Shown in pieces: positions 47,910 to 56,960 of a stretch of 64,000 nucleotides of DNA. Made by a program: the position numbers and the translations under genes. Numbering within the stretch: position 1 is the first letter of the stretch; each line of letters starts with the position of its first letter. The notes beneath the pieces were generated by a model. That model was not told where the DNA came from. It searched no databases and saw only the letters and a program-made list of their open reading frames with translations. The stretch is from positions 744,001 through 808,000 of the forward strand of contig NZ_BRVO01000002.1 in the NCBI RefSeq assembly GCF_027924185.1. Direction: 5' to 3'. This stretch comes from Neptunitalea lumnitzerae. Lineage in GTDB: Bacteria > Bacteroidota > Bacteroidia > Flavobacteriales > Flavobacteriaceae.

Positions 47910-48523
47910 TACAGAATATAATTTTTGATTTTGGAGATGTTTTTATCAATCTAGACAAACCAGCTACCGTTGCTAGGTTAACTGAAAAATTTGGCACCTT
48001 TGAAATTTCAGAAGAAATGCAGGCCAAAAATGACGCTTACGAAATGGGGCTTATGAGCTCGGCTGAGTTTGTAGCCTATTATAAAGAAGTTTTCCCAAAA
48101 GCTACTGAAAAAGATTTACTAGATGCATGGAATTGCATCTTGTTAGACATACCACAAAATAGAATTGACTTTATAAAAGACTTGGCCGCTTCTAAAAAAT
48201 ACAAGCTGTATTTACTAAGCAATACAAACGATATTCATATTCAGCACGTGATTAATGAAATTTCTCTTGAGAAATTTGAAGAATTCAAAAACTGTTTTGA
48301 TCAGTTCTATCTATCATATGAGATTAACCTAAGAAAACCCAATGCCGATATTTTTGAATTTGTTTTAAAAGATGCTCATCTTACCCCTAAAGAGACCTTA
48401 TTTATAGATGATACTGCAGAACATATTGCTACAGCGCATTCTCTGGGTATACATACTTGGAATTTAATTCCTGGAAAAGATGAAGTAACAAATTTGTTTA
48501 ACCAACCATATCCATTTAAATAA
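47906..48523 (+). CDS. HAD-family hydrolase
   Basis: The 205-residue protein has the HAD set NIIFDFGDVFINLD (nucleophile Asp, with the second acid replaced as in some subfamilies), LLSNTND, the Lys in LRKPNADIF and FIDDTAEHI. A helical cap sits between the first motifs. Placement directly after ribD (ATGA overlap) raises the possibility that it is the phosphatase acting on the RibD product, for which HAD enzymes are known in other bacteria. That role is an inference. Confidence 0.88.
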   Translation: MIQNIIFDFGDVFINLDKPATVARLTEKFGTFEISEEMQAKNDAYEMGLMSSAEFVAYYKEVFPKATEKDLLDAWNCILLDIPQNRIDFIKDLAASKKYKLYLLSNTNDIHIQHVINEISLEKFEEFKNCFDQFYLSYEINLRKPNADIFEFVLKDAHLTPKETLFIDDTAEHIATAHSLGIHTWNLIPGKDEVTNLFNQPYPFK

Positions 48524-48530
48524 AGATAGC

Positions 48531-49145
48531 TTGGAAGAGAATCAAGACTTTTACAAAACTATTGATACTGCAACAGAAGAAGTACTTTTTAAAGATAAAA
48601 ACAGTAAATTTTTCGGCTATGCATACCCCGTAACAACCGAAGAACAAATTAAAGACCTTCTAGAAGACATTAAAAAACAGCATTACAATGCAAGGCACTG
48701 GTGTTATGCTTGGCAAATAGGCGCTGAAACAGTGCAATACAGAGCCAATGATGACGGTGAACCCAACAATTCTGCCGGAATGCCTATTTATGGACAAATA
48801 CAATCTTTTGAAGTTACCAACGTACTCATTATAGTAGTACGCTATTTTGGAGGGGTTAAACTAGGCGTTCCTGGCTTAATAAATGCTTATAGAACTACAG
48901 CGCAAATGGCATTAGAAAATGCCTCTATTGTAGAAAGAACAATTGACTGTACCTATAAGGTAAACTTTGAATACAAAGACATACACCATGTAATGCGTAT
49001 TATAAAAGAAAAAAATCTCCATATCATTTCTCAAAAAATGGAAATCACATGTGAGATTATTTTCTCTATTAGAAAGTCTGAAGCACCCGCTTGCGAACAA
49101 GCTTTTACTCCTTTCTATGAAATTACGTTAAAAAAGTTATCCTAA
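48531..49145 (+). CDS. YigZ/IMPACT family protein
   Basis: The 204-residue protein carries the UPF0029/IMPACT hallmarks: YNARHWCYAWQIG, ANDDGEPNNSAGMPIYGQI and VVRYFGGVKLGVPGLINAYR, followed by a short C-terminal domain. The biochemical role is not settled; links to translation or stress have been proposed for relatives. It starts with TTG 7 bp after the HAD gene, and the stop overlaps the converging thioesterase by 9 bp. Confidence 0.92.
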   Translation: MEENQDFYKTIDTATEEVLFKDKNSKFFGYAYPVTTEEQIKDLLEDIKKQHYNARHWCYAWQIGAETVQYRANDDGEPNNSAGMPIYGQIQSFEVTNVLIIVVRYFGGVKLGVPGLINAYRTTAQMALENASIVERTIDCTYKVNFEYKDIHHVMRIIKEKNLHIISQKMEITCEIIFSIRKSEAPACEQAFTPFYEITLKKLS

Positions 49146-49535
49146 CTTATTTAATACATAATCTGGACATCTTGTTAACTTATGAGTGTCTTTATTCATA
49201 AAAGCTAAGACCACCGTAGCAGTTGTTAATAACTCTCCTAACTCGTTAGTTATTTCATAATCAAAAGTAATCTTTACAGAGGGTGTTTGAGATAATATAG
49301 TCTTAATAAAAATTACATCGTCATAATACGCAGATTTCTTGTAATTAATAGTAAGTGAAACTACAGGCAACATTACCCCCTCTTCTTCCATACTTTTGTA
49401 TGAAACCCCAATGTTTCTAAGCAGTTCGGTACGTCCCATCTCTAGAAATTGTGCATAATTGCCATGATACACTACCCCCATTTGGTCAGTTTCACCATAT
49501 CGTATTCTAGTACTACAAGTATGTTCTAGTCTCAT
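49137..49535 (-). CDS. Acyl-CoA thioesterase, YbgC/hot-dog fold
   Basis: The 132-residue protein fits the hot-dog thioesterase family with RYGETDQMGVVYHGNYAQFLEMGRTE-type N-terminus, including the usual Asp and Tyr-His-Gly-Asn block, and a C-terminal FDYEITNE strand. Members hydrolyse acyl-CoA thioesters in the cytoplasm. The substrate is unknown. It is a single gene on its strand between YigZ and the dnaA upstream region; no clear promoter element was seen. Confidence 0.88.
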   Translation of the reverse strand: MRLEHTCSTRIRYGETDQMGVVYHGNYAQFLEMGRTELLRNIGVSYKSMEEEGVMLPVVSLTINYKKSAYYDDVIFIKTILSQTPSVKITFDYEITNELGELLTTATVVLAFMNKDTHKLTRCPDYVLNKLG

Positions 49536-49582
49536 TTTATGTAAGAATTTTATAGGTTAAAATAATGTTAATTTAATGTAAA

Positions 49583-49619
49583 TGGGTATGTGTTTTTTTT
49601 TTTAAATATTCAATACCCA
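49583..49619. repeat. Inverted repeat upstream of dnaA
   Basis: TGGGTAT (49583-49589) is the reverse complement of ATACCCA (49613-49619), separated by 23 bp containing a long T-run. It lies in the 188-bp gap between the thioesterase and dnaA. It may be an operator or a weak hairpin. The same gap has one near-match to a DnaA box (TTGTTCACA at 49642-49650). Confidence 0.35.
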
Positions 49620-49723
49620 ATCCGTTTTTTTTTTCAATTTTTTGTTCACATATTTGTTTAACCAAACTAGAAGAAAAAGAATTATTAATCTTACCCCATT
49701 AATAAAAAAAATTTTAAGAAAGA

Positions 49724-51151
49724 ATGGATAAAACTGCTCAAACGGTATGGGAGCGCTGTCTCCAGTTCATAAAGGATAACATTCAACCTCAAGCTTACAA
49801 AACTTGGTTCGAACCTATCAGAGCAGTTAAGTTGACAGACAACTCTTTAAGCATTCAGGTACCTAGTAAATTTTTCTATGAGTGGTTAGAGGAACACTAT
49901 GTGAAATTGTTAAAGGTTGCTTTAACAAAAGAACTTGGTGATGGAGCAAAGTTAGTGTACATTATTAGAATGGAAAACACTTACGGCAACAAAAAACCTT
50001 TTACTGAGAAAATTCCTAGTAATAATCGTCCGGCTGTTCCTTCTCAGGAATTAGACGTGCCTTTAAAAAATAAAAATCCTGAACTTAAGAATCCATTTAT
50101 CATTCCTGGTATCAGAAATGTAAAAATTGAATCGCAACTAAACCCTAACTATAGTTTTGATAATTTTCTTGAAGGAGATTCTAACAGATTAGCAAGATCT
50201 GCTGGTTTAGCTGTTGCTAATAAACCAGGAGGAACCTCGTTCAATCCTTTATTAGTTTTTGGAGGTGTAGGATTAGGTAAAACTCACCTTGCACATGCTA
50301 TAGGGGTAGATATTAAAGATAAGTATCCAGAAAAAACAGTTTTATACATATCGGCTGAAAAATTTACTCAGCAATATATTGAGTCTGTTAAAAAGAATAC
50401 GAGAAACGATTTTATTCACTTCTATCAATTAATAGATGTACTTATTATAGATGATGTTCAGTTTTTCTCTGGTAAATCTGGAACACAGGATGTATTTTTC
50501 CATATTTTCAACCATTTACACCAAAATGGTAAGCAAGTTGTTTTAACTTCTGATAAAGCTCCTGTAGATATGCAAGATATTGAGCAACGCTTGTTATCTA
50601 GATTCAAATGGGGATTATCTGCCGAACTTCAAAGTCCGGATTACGAAACAAGAATTTCTATTGTTAAAAACAAACTCTACAGAGATGGTGTAGAAATGCC
50701 TGAAGAGATTGTAGAGTATGTTGCTAAAAATATTAAAACCAATGTAAGAGAATTGGAGGGAGCTATTATTTCGTTAATCGCTCAATCTTCTTTCAACAAA
50801 AAAGAAGTAACCCTTGATCTTGCAAGCCAGATTGTAGAGAAGTTTGTTAAAAACACCAAACGAGAAGTATCTATAGATTACATTCAAAAAATAGTGTCAG
50901 ACTATTTTCAAATGGATGTTGCTACCCTACAATCTAAAACTCGTAAAAGACATATTGTGCAAGCACGCCAATTAGCTATGTTTTTTGCTAAAAAATATAC
51001 CAAAGCTTCTTTAGCAAGCATTGGTTCTCAAATAGGAAAAAGAGACCACGCTACCGTTTTACATGCTTGTAAAACAGTAGATAACCTTGCCGAAACAGAC
51101 AAGCAGTTCAAAAAATATATTGAAGAAATATCTCAAAAACTTACCTTATAA
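49724..51151 (+). CDS. dnaA: Chromosomal replication initiator DnaA
   Basis: DnaA binds and opens the origin. The 475-residue protein has N-terminal domain I (VWERCLQFIKDNIQPQAYKTW), a linker, AAA+ domain with Walker A GGVGLGKTH (K186) and Walker B LIIDDVQFF, and the C-terminal DNA-binding signature GKRDHATVLHACKTV. The following phosphatase gene starts on its stop codon (TAATG). dnaN does not follow, which is usual for Bacteroidota. Confidence 0.98.
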   Translation: MDKTAQTVWERCLQFIKDNIQPQAYKTWFEPIRAVKLTDNSLSIQVPSKFFYEWLEEHYVKLLKVALTKELGDGAKLVYIIRMENTYGNKKPFTEKIPSNNRPAVPSQELDVPLKNKNPELKNPFIIPGIRNVKIESQLNPNYSFDNFLEGDSNRLARSAGLAVANKPGGTSFNPLLVFGGVGLGKTHLAHAIGVDIKDKYPEKTVLYISAEKFTQQYIESVKKNTRNDFIHFYQLIDVLIIDDVQFFSGKSGTQDVFFHIFNHLHQNGKQVVLTSDKAPVDMQDIEQRLLSRFKWGLSAELQSPDYETRISIVKNKLYRDGVEMPEEIVEYVAKNIKTNVRELEGAIISLIAQSSFNKKEVTLDLASQIVEKFVKNTKREVSIDYIQKIVSDYFQMDVATLQSKTRKRHIVQARQLAMFFAKKYTKASLASIGSQIGKRDHATVLHACKTVDNLAETDKQFKKYIEEISQKLTL

Positions 51152-51606
51152 TGAAAACCAAAATTTTAATGGTTTGCTTAGGGAACATTTGTAGATCTCC
51201 TTTAGCAGAAGGTATTTTTAAAGACAGACTTGATCCTGAAAAATTTATAGTAGATTCTGCCGGAACAGGAGGTTACCATATTGGTGAACTTCCTGACAGG
51301 CGATCTATTGACATTGCCAAGCAATTTAATATTGACATTACAGACCAACGCTGCCGACAATTTAAAAAATCGGACTTTGCTGCGTTTGATCATATTTTTG
51401 TAATGGACCAAAGCAACTACAATAATGTAATTGCTTTAGCTAGTAATGAAAAAGATATCAAAAAGGTACAACTTATCTTAAACTTAAGTTTTCCAAAAGA
51501 AAACCTTGAGGTACCAGACCCTTACTATGGTGGTAAAGATGGGTTTTTAAACGTATATAAAATGCTGGATACAGCATGCGATGCGTTTATTAAAAAATAT
51601 GCATAA
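51151..51606 (+). CDS. Low-molecular-weight protein-tyrosine phosphatase
   Basis: The 151-residue protein has the LMW-PTP active-site loop VCLGNICRSP near the N-terminus (Cys nucleophile and Arg) and the general acid in VPDPYYGG near the C-terminus. It dephosphorylates phosphotyrosine, or acts as an arsenate-reductase-like relative in some families; no kinase is adjacent. It is translationally coupled to dnaA by a one-base overlap. Confidence 0.94.
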   Translation: MKTKILMVCLGNICRSPLAEGIFKDRLDPEKFIVDSAGTGGYHIGELPDRRSIDIAKQFNIDITDQRCRQFKKSDFAAFDHIFVMDQSNYNNVIALASNEKDIKKVQLILNLSFPKENLEVPDPYYGGKDGFLNVYKMLDTACDAFIKKYA

Positions 51607-51609
51607 GAC

Positions 51610-52320
51610 ATGGGCACAGGTAAACTCTATTTAATACCTACTACATTAGGAGATGTTGAACCACAACAGGTACTCCCTGAAGCTGTTAAAACTACAATTA
51701 ACGCCATAAGTGAATTTATTGTAGAGAACGAAAAAACAGCAAGAAGGTTTATTAAAAAGATATGCCCTGAAAAATCGCAACCCTCGCTAAAACTTCATGT
51801 AATTAATAAATACACTGAGCCACAAGAGCTACCTAGTTTTTTAACCAATTGCTTAAACGGAGCCGATGTAGGTATTATTTCTGAAGCTGGTTGCCCTGGT
51901 GTTGCAGATCCTGGTGCAGATGTAGTTAAAATAGCGCATCAAAAAGGCATTCAAATAATTCCATTAGTTGGCCCCTCCTCTATTCTATTAGCTATGATGA
52001 GTAGCGGTTTTAATGGTCAAAATTTTGCTTTTAATGGCTATTTACCAATCGATAAAGGAGAAAAGAAGTCTGCATTAAAAGCTTTAGAGCGTAGATCAAA
52101 AGATTTTAATCAATCTCAATTATTCATTGAGACTCCTTACAGAAACAATCAGCTTTTAGAAAGCATGTGTTCTATATTACAAAGTAACACCCAATTATGT
52201 ATAGCCTGCGACTTAACATTACCAACCGAGTATATTAAAACGCAACCTATTTCTAGCTGGAAAAAAACAAAAGTAGACCTTCACAAAAGACCTGCTATAT
52301 TTATTATACATCAGTATTAA
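51610..52320 (+). CDS. Tetrapyrrole-methylase-fold SAM methyltransferase (RsmI-like)
   Basis: The 236-residue protein has LYLIPTTLGD at the N-terminus, GADVGIISEAGCPGVADPGA and PLVGPSSILLAMMSSGFNGQ, which are the SAM-binding blocks of the family containing RsmI (2'-O-methylation of C1402 in 16S rRNA). It is shorter than RsmI and its start is divergent, so it may be the Bacteroidota paralogue with a different target. It lies 3 bp after the phosphatase gene. Confidence 0.86.
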   Translation: MGTGKLYLIPTTLGDVEPQQVLPEAVKTTINAISEFIVENEKTARRFIKKICPEKSQPSLKLHVINKYTEPQELPSFLTNCLNGADVGIISEAGCPGVADPGADVVKIAHQKGIQIIPLVGPSSILLAMMSSGFNGQNFAFNGYLPIDKGEKKSALKALERRSKDFNQSQLFIETPYRNNQLLESMCSILQSNTQLCIACDLTLPTEYIKTQPISSWKKTKVDLHKRPAIFIIHQY

Positions 52321-52358
52321 AAAAGAAACACCCGATACTATACAAACCGGGCGCTTCT
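52319..52358 (-). terminator. Terminator after aceA (minus strand)
   Basis: On the minus strand AGAAGCGCCCG (52358-52348) pairs with CGGGTGTTTCT (52334-52324) over 11 bp with two G-U pairs, followed by a T-run (52324-52319). As read on the plus strand the pairing is worse, so it serves aceA. Confidence 0.7.
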
Positions 52359-52397
52359 CAAATAAATAAATATATAGAGTGTCAAACGCATACTACA

Positions 52398-53675
52398 CTA
52401 AAACTGTGCTGCTTCGGTAGACCCTTTCATAGCCACTGTACTAGCAGTACCAGAAGTAACTATATTTTGTACAGCATCAAAATAGGTTGTACCCACAAAG
52501 CCTTGGTGCTTCACTGCTTTAAAACCATGTTTTTGTAAACCAAACTCACGTTCTTGCAACTCAGAGTACCCAGCCATCCCTCTTTCTTTATAAGCTCTAG
52601 AAAGTTCAAACATACTAGTGTTTAAGGCATGGAACCCTGCCAAAGTAATAAATTGGAACTTATACCCTAAAGCTGCTATTTCTTCTCTAAAGGTTTCCAT
52701 TTCAGCCACACTTAATTTAGCAGCCCAATTAAATGAAGGAGAACAGTTATACGCCAACATTTTACCAGGATACTTAGCATGTATACCCTCTGCAAATCTT
52801 TTTGCTTCACTTAAATCTGGTGTAGAAGTTTCTAGCCAAATTAAATCTGCATACGGTGCATAGCTTAACCCTCGGTCTATCCCTTGCTCAATACCATTTT
52901 TCACATAAAAGAATCCTTCTGCGCTACGTTCTCCCGTTAAAAATTTATGATCTCTTTCATCAATATCGCTCGTTAACAAATTAGCTGCGTCGGCATCTGT
53001 TCTAGCAATAATTACAGAAGGTACACCAGATACATCTGCCGCCAATCTGGCTGCTATTAATTTATTAATAGCCTCTTGCGTAGGCACTAACACTTTACCT
53101 CCTAAATGACCACATTTTTTAGCAGAACTTAACTGATCTTCAAAATGAACCCCTGAAGCTCCTGCTTCAATCATGGCTTTCATCAACTCAAAAGCATTTA
53201 AATTACCCCCAAAACCAGCTTCTGCATCGGCAACAATAGGCACTAGGTAGTCTTTCTTATCAGCAAGTCCGTTTACATTTTGTATTTGGTCTGCTCTCAA
53301 CAAAGCATTGTTAATACGTTTTACCACCATAGGTACACTATTAGCAGGGTACAAAGACTGATCAGGATACATTTCTCCTGCAAGGTTAGCATCTGCAGCA
53401 ACTTGCCATCCACTTAAATAAATAGCTTCTAAGCCAGCCTCTACCTCTTGAATTGCCTGATTACCTGTTAAAGCCCCAAGGCCAGCAACAAAGTCTTGTG
53501 AGTTTAATTTATCCCATAACTTAATAGCCCCTTGTTTAGCTATGCTATGCTCAATTTGATAAGAACCCTGAAGTGTAATAACCTCTTCGGCGGTGTAAGG
53601 TCTTGTAATATTTTTCCATCTTGGATTTGTTTCCCAATCCGTTACTAATTGTTGAATTCTAGCTTCAGTTTTCAT
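52398..53675 (-). CDS. aceA: Isocitrate lyase
   Basis: AceA splits isocitrate into glyoxylate and succinate, the first glyoxylate shunt step. The 425-residue protein has the catalytic KKCGHLGGK loop (Cys188), [16 protein letters not shown] and ARTDADAA. It lies 69 bp downstream of aceB on the same strand, with an inverted repeat between, and ends in a minus-strand terminator. Confidence 0.97.
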   Translation of the reverse strand: MKTEARIQQLVTDWETNPRWKNITRPYTAEEVITLQGSYQIEHSIAKQGAIKLWDKLNSQDFVAGLGALTGNQAIQEVEAGLEAIYLSGWQVAADANLAGEMYPDQSLYPANSVPMVVKRINNALLRADQIQNVNGLADKKDYLVPIVADAEAGFGGNLNAFELMKAMIEAGASGVHFEDQLSSAKKCGHLGGKVLVPTQEAINKLIAARLAADVSGVPSVIIARTDADAANLLTSDIDERDHKFLTGERSAEGFFYVKNGIEQGIDRGLSYAPYADLIWLETSTPDLSEAKRFAEGIHAKYPGKMLAYNCSPSFNWAAKLSVAEMETFREEIAALGYKFQFITLAGFHALNTSMFELSRAYKERGMAGYSELQEREFGLQKHGFKAVKHQGFVGTTYFDAVQNIVTSGTASTVAMKGSTEAAQF

Positions 53676-53703
53676 AAATTTGCTTTTTAAAGATTATTGA
53701 ATG

Positions 53704-53736
53704 TCCCGTACGAATTGTGTCCAGCAAACTACGGGA
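53704..53736 (-). repeat. Inverted repeat between aceB and aceA
   Basis: TCCCGTA (53704-53710) and TACGGGA (53730-53736) are exact reverse complements separated by 19 bp. In the aceBA mRNA this would form a 7-bp stem in the 69-nt intercistronic gap, with no T-run, so it is not a typical terminator. Confidence 0.5.
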
Positions 53737-53744
53737 TGTTTTGT

Positions 53745-55343
53745 TTATAAATATTGATATGCAGGTAGCGTTAAAAACTCTTCGAAGGTTTCATTAAGTA
53801 CCAACTCTTCAAATAATTGAATAGCCCTCTCAAACTTACCATTACAAAAAGCCTCATCACCAACCATAGCTTGTATGTTGTTTACTTCAGACTCTAACAA
53901 TTGATTGTATAACTTTATATCAAAAGTTCTACCGTCTTCTAAAGTTGCCTTAGCATGCAACCATTGCCACACTTGAGTTCGTGAAATTTCTGCTGTAGCA
54001 GCATCTTCCATCAAGTTATATAAGGCCACTGCCCCATTACCGCGTAACCAAGCTTCTATATACAGTATTCCTACATTAATATTTTTACGTATACCTTCTT
54101 CTGTAATAGTACCCTCAGGCTTTTCTAATAAATCTTTTTCGGTAATCTCAACATCTGAAAGCATTTTATCTTTCTGATTAGGTTGTGGCATGTATTCATC
54201 AAATATATCCATAGCCACCTTTACCAAGCCTGGGTGTGCCACCCATGTACCGTCATGACCATTCTGAACTTCGCGCAACTTATCATTACGTACTTTTTCT
54301 ATAGCTTTATCATTCGCTTCTGTATCGTTCTTAATAGGTATTTGTGCTGCCATACCCCCCATAGCATGGATACCTCTTTTGTGGCACGTTTGAATAACCA
54401 GTTTAGAATAGGCCTCCATAAAAGGTGTGGTCATAGTAACCTGATCTCTATTAGGCACCAAGAAATCTGGTTGATATCTAAGCTTTTTAATGTAAGAGAA
54501 AATATAATCCCATCTACCACAATTAAGTCCTACAATATGATCTTTTAGCTCATAAATAATTTCATTTAACTGAAAACTAGCGGTAATAGTTTCAATCAAT
54601 ACAGTAGCTTTTAAAGTTCCCTGTGGTACATTCATACATTGCTCAGCATAAGTAAAAACCCTATCCCACCAACGAGCCTCTAAATAATGTTCCATTTTAG
54701 GAAGGTAAAAATAAGGTGCAGACCCTTGCTCCATCAATGCTTTGGTATTTCTAAAAACGTACAACCCAAAATCTATCAAAGACCCTGATGCAGACTCTCC
54801 ATCAAACAACAAATGTTCTTCATTTAGGTGTAAACCTCTGGGGCGTACAATAAGGGTTGCAACCTCGTCATTCAACTGATACGACTTATCCTTAGTTGAA
54901 TCATACAACGAAATCGTTTTCGAAATAGCGTCTGATAAATTCTGCTGCCCCTCCATATTATTTTTCCACGATGGCGCATTACTATCTTCAAAATCAGCCA
55001 TAAAAGTTTTAGCACCACTATTCAATGCATTAATAATCATTTTACGATCTACAGGCCCCGTAATCTCCACGCGTCTATCCTGTAAATCTTCTGGTGTAGT
55101 ACCTGCTACCCATTCACTATTTCTAATATCAGACGTTTCTACAGGAAAAGAAGGCAACTTTCCTTTTTCAAAAAGCACTTGTTCTTGTGCCCGTCTTTTT
55201 AATAATGATAATCGTTCTTCATTGAATTTCTCATGCAACTTGCCAAGGAAAAACAATGCCTCATCTGTTAGCACTTCCGGGTAATAATTAGCTACCTCGT
55301 TGCTAAATTGAGCGCTTACTTTTTTTACTGCTAAATCAGACAT
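53745..55343 (-). CDS. aceB: Malate synthase A
   Basis: AceB condenses glyoxylate with acetyl-CoA to malate, the second shunt step. The 532-residue length fits the A form. Conserved blocks include TFMADFEDSNAPSW, IVRPRGLHLNEEHL, LIETITASFQLNEI, LNCGRWDYIFSYIK and GTWVAHPGLVKVA. It is the first gene of the aceBA run, divergent from the regulator at 55469. Confidence 0.97.
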   Translation of the reverse strand: MSDLAVKKVSAQFSNEVANYYPEVLTDEALFFLGKLHEKFNEERLSLLKRRAQEQVLFEKGKLPSFPVETSDIRNSEWVAGTTPEDLQDRRVEITGPVDRKMIINALNSGAKTFMADFEDSNAPSWKNNMEGQQNLSDAISKTISLYDSTKDKSYQLNDEVATLIVRPRGLHLNEEHLLFDGESASGSLIDFGLYVFRNTKALMEQGSAPYFYLPKMEHYLEARWWDRVFTYAEQCMNVPQGTLKATVLIETITASFQLNEIIYELKDHIVGLNCGRWDYIFSYIKKLRYQPDFLVPNRDQVTMTTPFMEAYSKLVIQTCHKRGIHAMGGMAAQIPIKNDTEANDKAIEKVRNDKLREVQNGHDGTWVAHPGLVKVAMDIFDEYMPQPNQKDKMLSDVEITEKDLLEKPEGTITEEGIRKNINVGILYIEAWLRGNGAVALYNLMEDAATAEISRTQVWQWLHAKATLEDGRTFDIKLYNQLLESEVNNIQAMVGDEAFCNGKFERAIQLFEELVLNETFEEFLTLPAYQYL

Positions 55344-55369
55344 AATACTTAATTGTTTGTTTCTGAGAA

Positions 55370-55377
55370 CAATATTA
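55370..55377 (-). promoter_or_regulatory. Possible aceB promoter -7 element
   Basis: TAATATTG on the minus strand differs from TAnnTTTG at one position. It lies 26 nt before the aceB ATG. A TTG 23 bp further upstream, ending at base 55400, could be the -33 element, and it overlaps the palindrome. Confidence 0.4.
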
Positions 55378-55398
55378 AATTAAAAAAAAATAAAATGC

Positions 55399-55414
55399 AA
55401 GCGAACGTTCGCTT
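55399..55414. promoter_or_regulatory. 16-bp perfect palindrome, candidate aceBA operator
   Basis: AAGCGAACGTTCGCTT is perfectly self-complementary and unusually GC-rich for this intergenic region. It lies between the divergent aceB and regulator genes. Two more TTCG words follow at 55426 and 55443, 18 and 17 bp apart. It is the natural binding-site candidate for the adjacent regulator; binding is inferred. Confidence 0.6.
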
Positions 55415-55456
55415 TTTTTATAAAATTCGTTTTTTAAATATATTCGCAAAAAAGTA

Positions 55457-55464
55457 TATCTTTA
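55457..55464 (+). promoter_or_regulatory. Possible regulator promoter -7 element, 4 nt from start codon
   Basis: TATCTTTA matches TAnnTTTG except for the last base and ends 4 nt before the ATG, the same spacing as the leaderless starts elsewhere in the window. Confidence 0.4.
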
Positions 55465-55468
55465 CAGT

Positions 55469-56947
55469 ATGACAATAGAAGAAGAATACATACGACTTAT
55501 TTTTGGCTTAAAATTAAAGCAGATAAGAACAGAGAAAAACCTATCATTATTCGGGCTATCTAAACTTACCGGGCTCTCTAAATCGTACCTAAATGAAATA
55601 GAAAAAGGCAAGAAATATCCTAAAACCGATAAGATTATCCTTTTATCAGAACATTTAAATGTTCCGTATGACCAACTAGTATCTTCCAAGCTAGACAAGA
55701 ACCTGGCTCCTATTGGTGATATTTTACAATCTAAAATATTAAAAGAGATTCCGCTAGACCTCTTTGGCATTCAAGAAAGAGATTTGATAGACATTATTGC
55801 AAATGCACCCGCCAAGGTAAATGCCTTTATAAGTACCATTATTGAAATATCGCAACAATACAACCTAAACAGAGAAAGCTTCTTTTTAGCCTCTCTAAGG
55901 TCGTATCAGGAGGCGCACAACAACTTCTTCGAAGATTTAGAGAATCACGTTCTAAGCTTCGCAGAAGCCTATCAGATAGACTTAAACAGTAAGATTAGCG
56001 CAAAAGAACTAGAAACCATCTTAATTGAGGAATATGGTTACACCATAAACGAAGAAGAATTATCTAAGCATACCGAACTGGAAACACTCCGTTCAGTATT
56101 GGTACCTAAAACAAAAACTCTTTTAATAGCTAATTACATAGATGAAGCACAAAGGGCTTTTATTTACGCAAAAGAAATAGCTTATAATTATCTTAACTAT
56201 GCTGAACGCTTATATACGTTTAGCTGGATTAAATTTGAAAATTTTGAGCAAGTACTGAACAATTTTTATGCTTCTTATTTTGCAGGTGCTTTAATTATTC
56301 CAAGAAAAATGTTGGTAGAAAAGCTTTCTAATTTTTTTAATCAACCCATCTTATTACAAAAAGATTTTGAAGAAATCATTCGAACATTTAACGCTTCTCC
56401 TGAAACTTTATATCAACGTATCACCAACATACTTCCGAAAGATTTTCAGATGAAAAATTTGTTCTTTTTGAGGTTTACTCACAAAGAAGGTTCCGATAAA
56501 TATCAGCTAAAAAAAGAGCTCCATATTACCCATCAGCAAGAGCCAAGAGCAAACGAAATGAATGAGCATTATTGTAGAAAATGGGTGGCAATTAAAACCA
56601 TGCAAAATTTTAAAAAAGTAACCAACACCCATTATTTTGAAGCGCAAATTTCAAAGTATCACAACAGCAATAATGAGTACTTAGTTTTTAGTTCTACTAC
56701 GCACGATCCGTTTAAAGAAAATTACCTGAGAAGTATTAGCATTGGTATTTTAATAACACCATCACTCCATCAAAAAATTAAGTTTGTGAGCCACCCAGAA
56801 ATCACGACCGAGGTGGTTGGCGTTACTTGTGAAAGTTGTGGACTGACAGATTGTCAAGTTCGTAAAAGTCCTCCCCTTCAACTCATTCGTAAGAAAAACA
56901 ATGAAACTATTGAAAATATTGTTAATCAATTAGTTAATAAGTTTTAA
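55469..56947 (+). CDS. XRE-type regulator of the ScfR/RamB group
   Basis: The 492-residue protein has a helix-turn-helix of the Cro/XRE type (about residues 14-70, GLKLKQIRTEKNLSLFGLSK) and a long C-terminal region with an IrrE/ImmA-like part followed by the short-chain fatty acid regulator domain. Three Cys near the end (C454, C457, C462 in CESCGLTDCQ) are typical of that domain and might bind metal or acyl-CoA-linked signals. RamB of Corynebacterium, in the same group, controls aceA and aceB. Divergent placement next to aceBA supports the same role here. Confidence 0.9.
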   Translation: MTIEEEYIRLIFGLKLKQIRTEKNLSLFGLSKLTGLSKSYLNEIEKGKKYPKTDKIILLSEHLNVPYDQLVSSKLDKNLAPIGDILQSKILKEIPLDLFGIQERDLIDIIANAPAKVNAFISTIIEISQQYNLNRESFFLASLRSYQEAHNNFFEDLENHVLSFAEAYQIDLNSKISAKELETILIEEYGYTINEEELSKHTELETLRSVLVPKTKTLLIANYIDEAQRAFIYAKEIAYNYLNYAERLYTFSWIKFENFEQVLNNFYASYFAGALIIPRKMLVEKLSNFFNQPILLQKDFEEIIRTFNASPETLYQRITNILPKDFQMKNLFFLRFTHKEGSDKYQLKKELHITHQQEPRANEMNEHYCRKWVAIKTMQNFKKVTNTHYFEAQISKYHNSNNEYLVFSSTTHDPFKENYLRSISIGILITPSLHQKIKFVSHPEITTEVVGVTCESCGLTDCQVRKSPPLQLIRKKNNETIENIVNQLVNKF

Positions 56948-56960
56948 TTAAAGTGATTGT

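Noticed and set aside
49642-49650. DnaA box TTGTTCACA as evidence for oriC
   Set aside because: It is a single site with one mismatch to TTATnCACA; an origin needs a cluster, which I did not find on either strand of this gap.
52319-52358. Terminator for the RsmI-like gene on the plus strand
   Set aside because: On the plus strand two positions become A-C mismatches and no T-run follows; the structure is good only on the minus strand after aceA.
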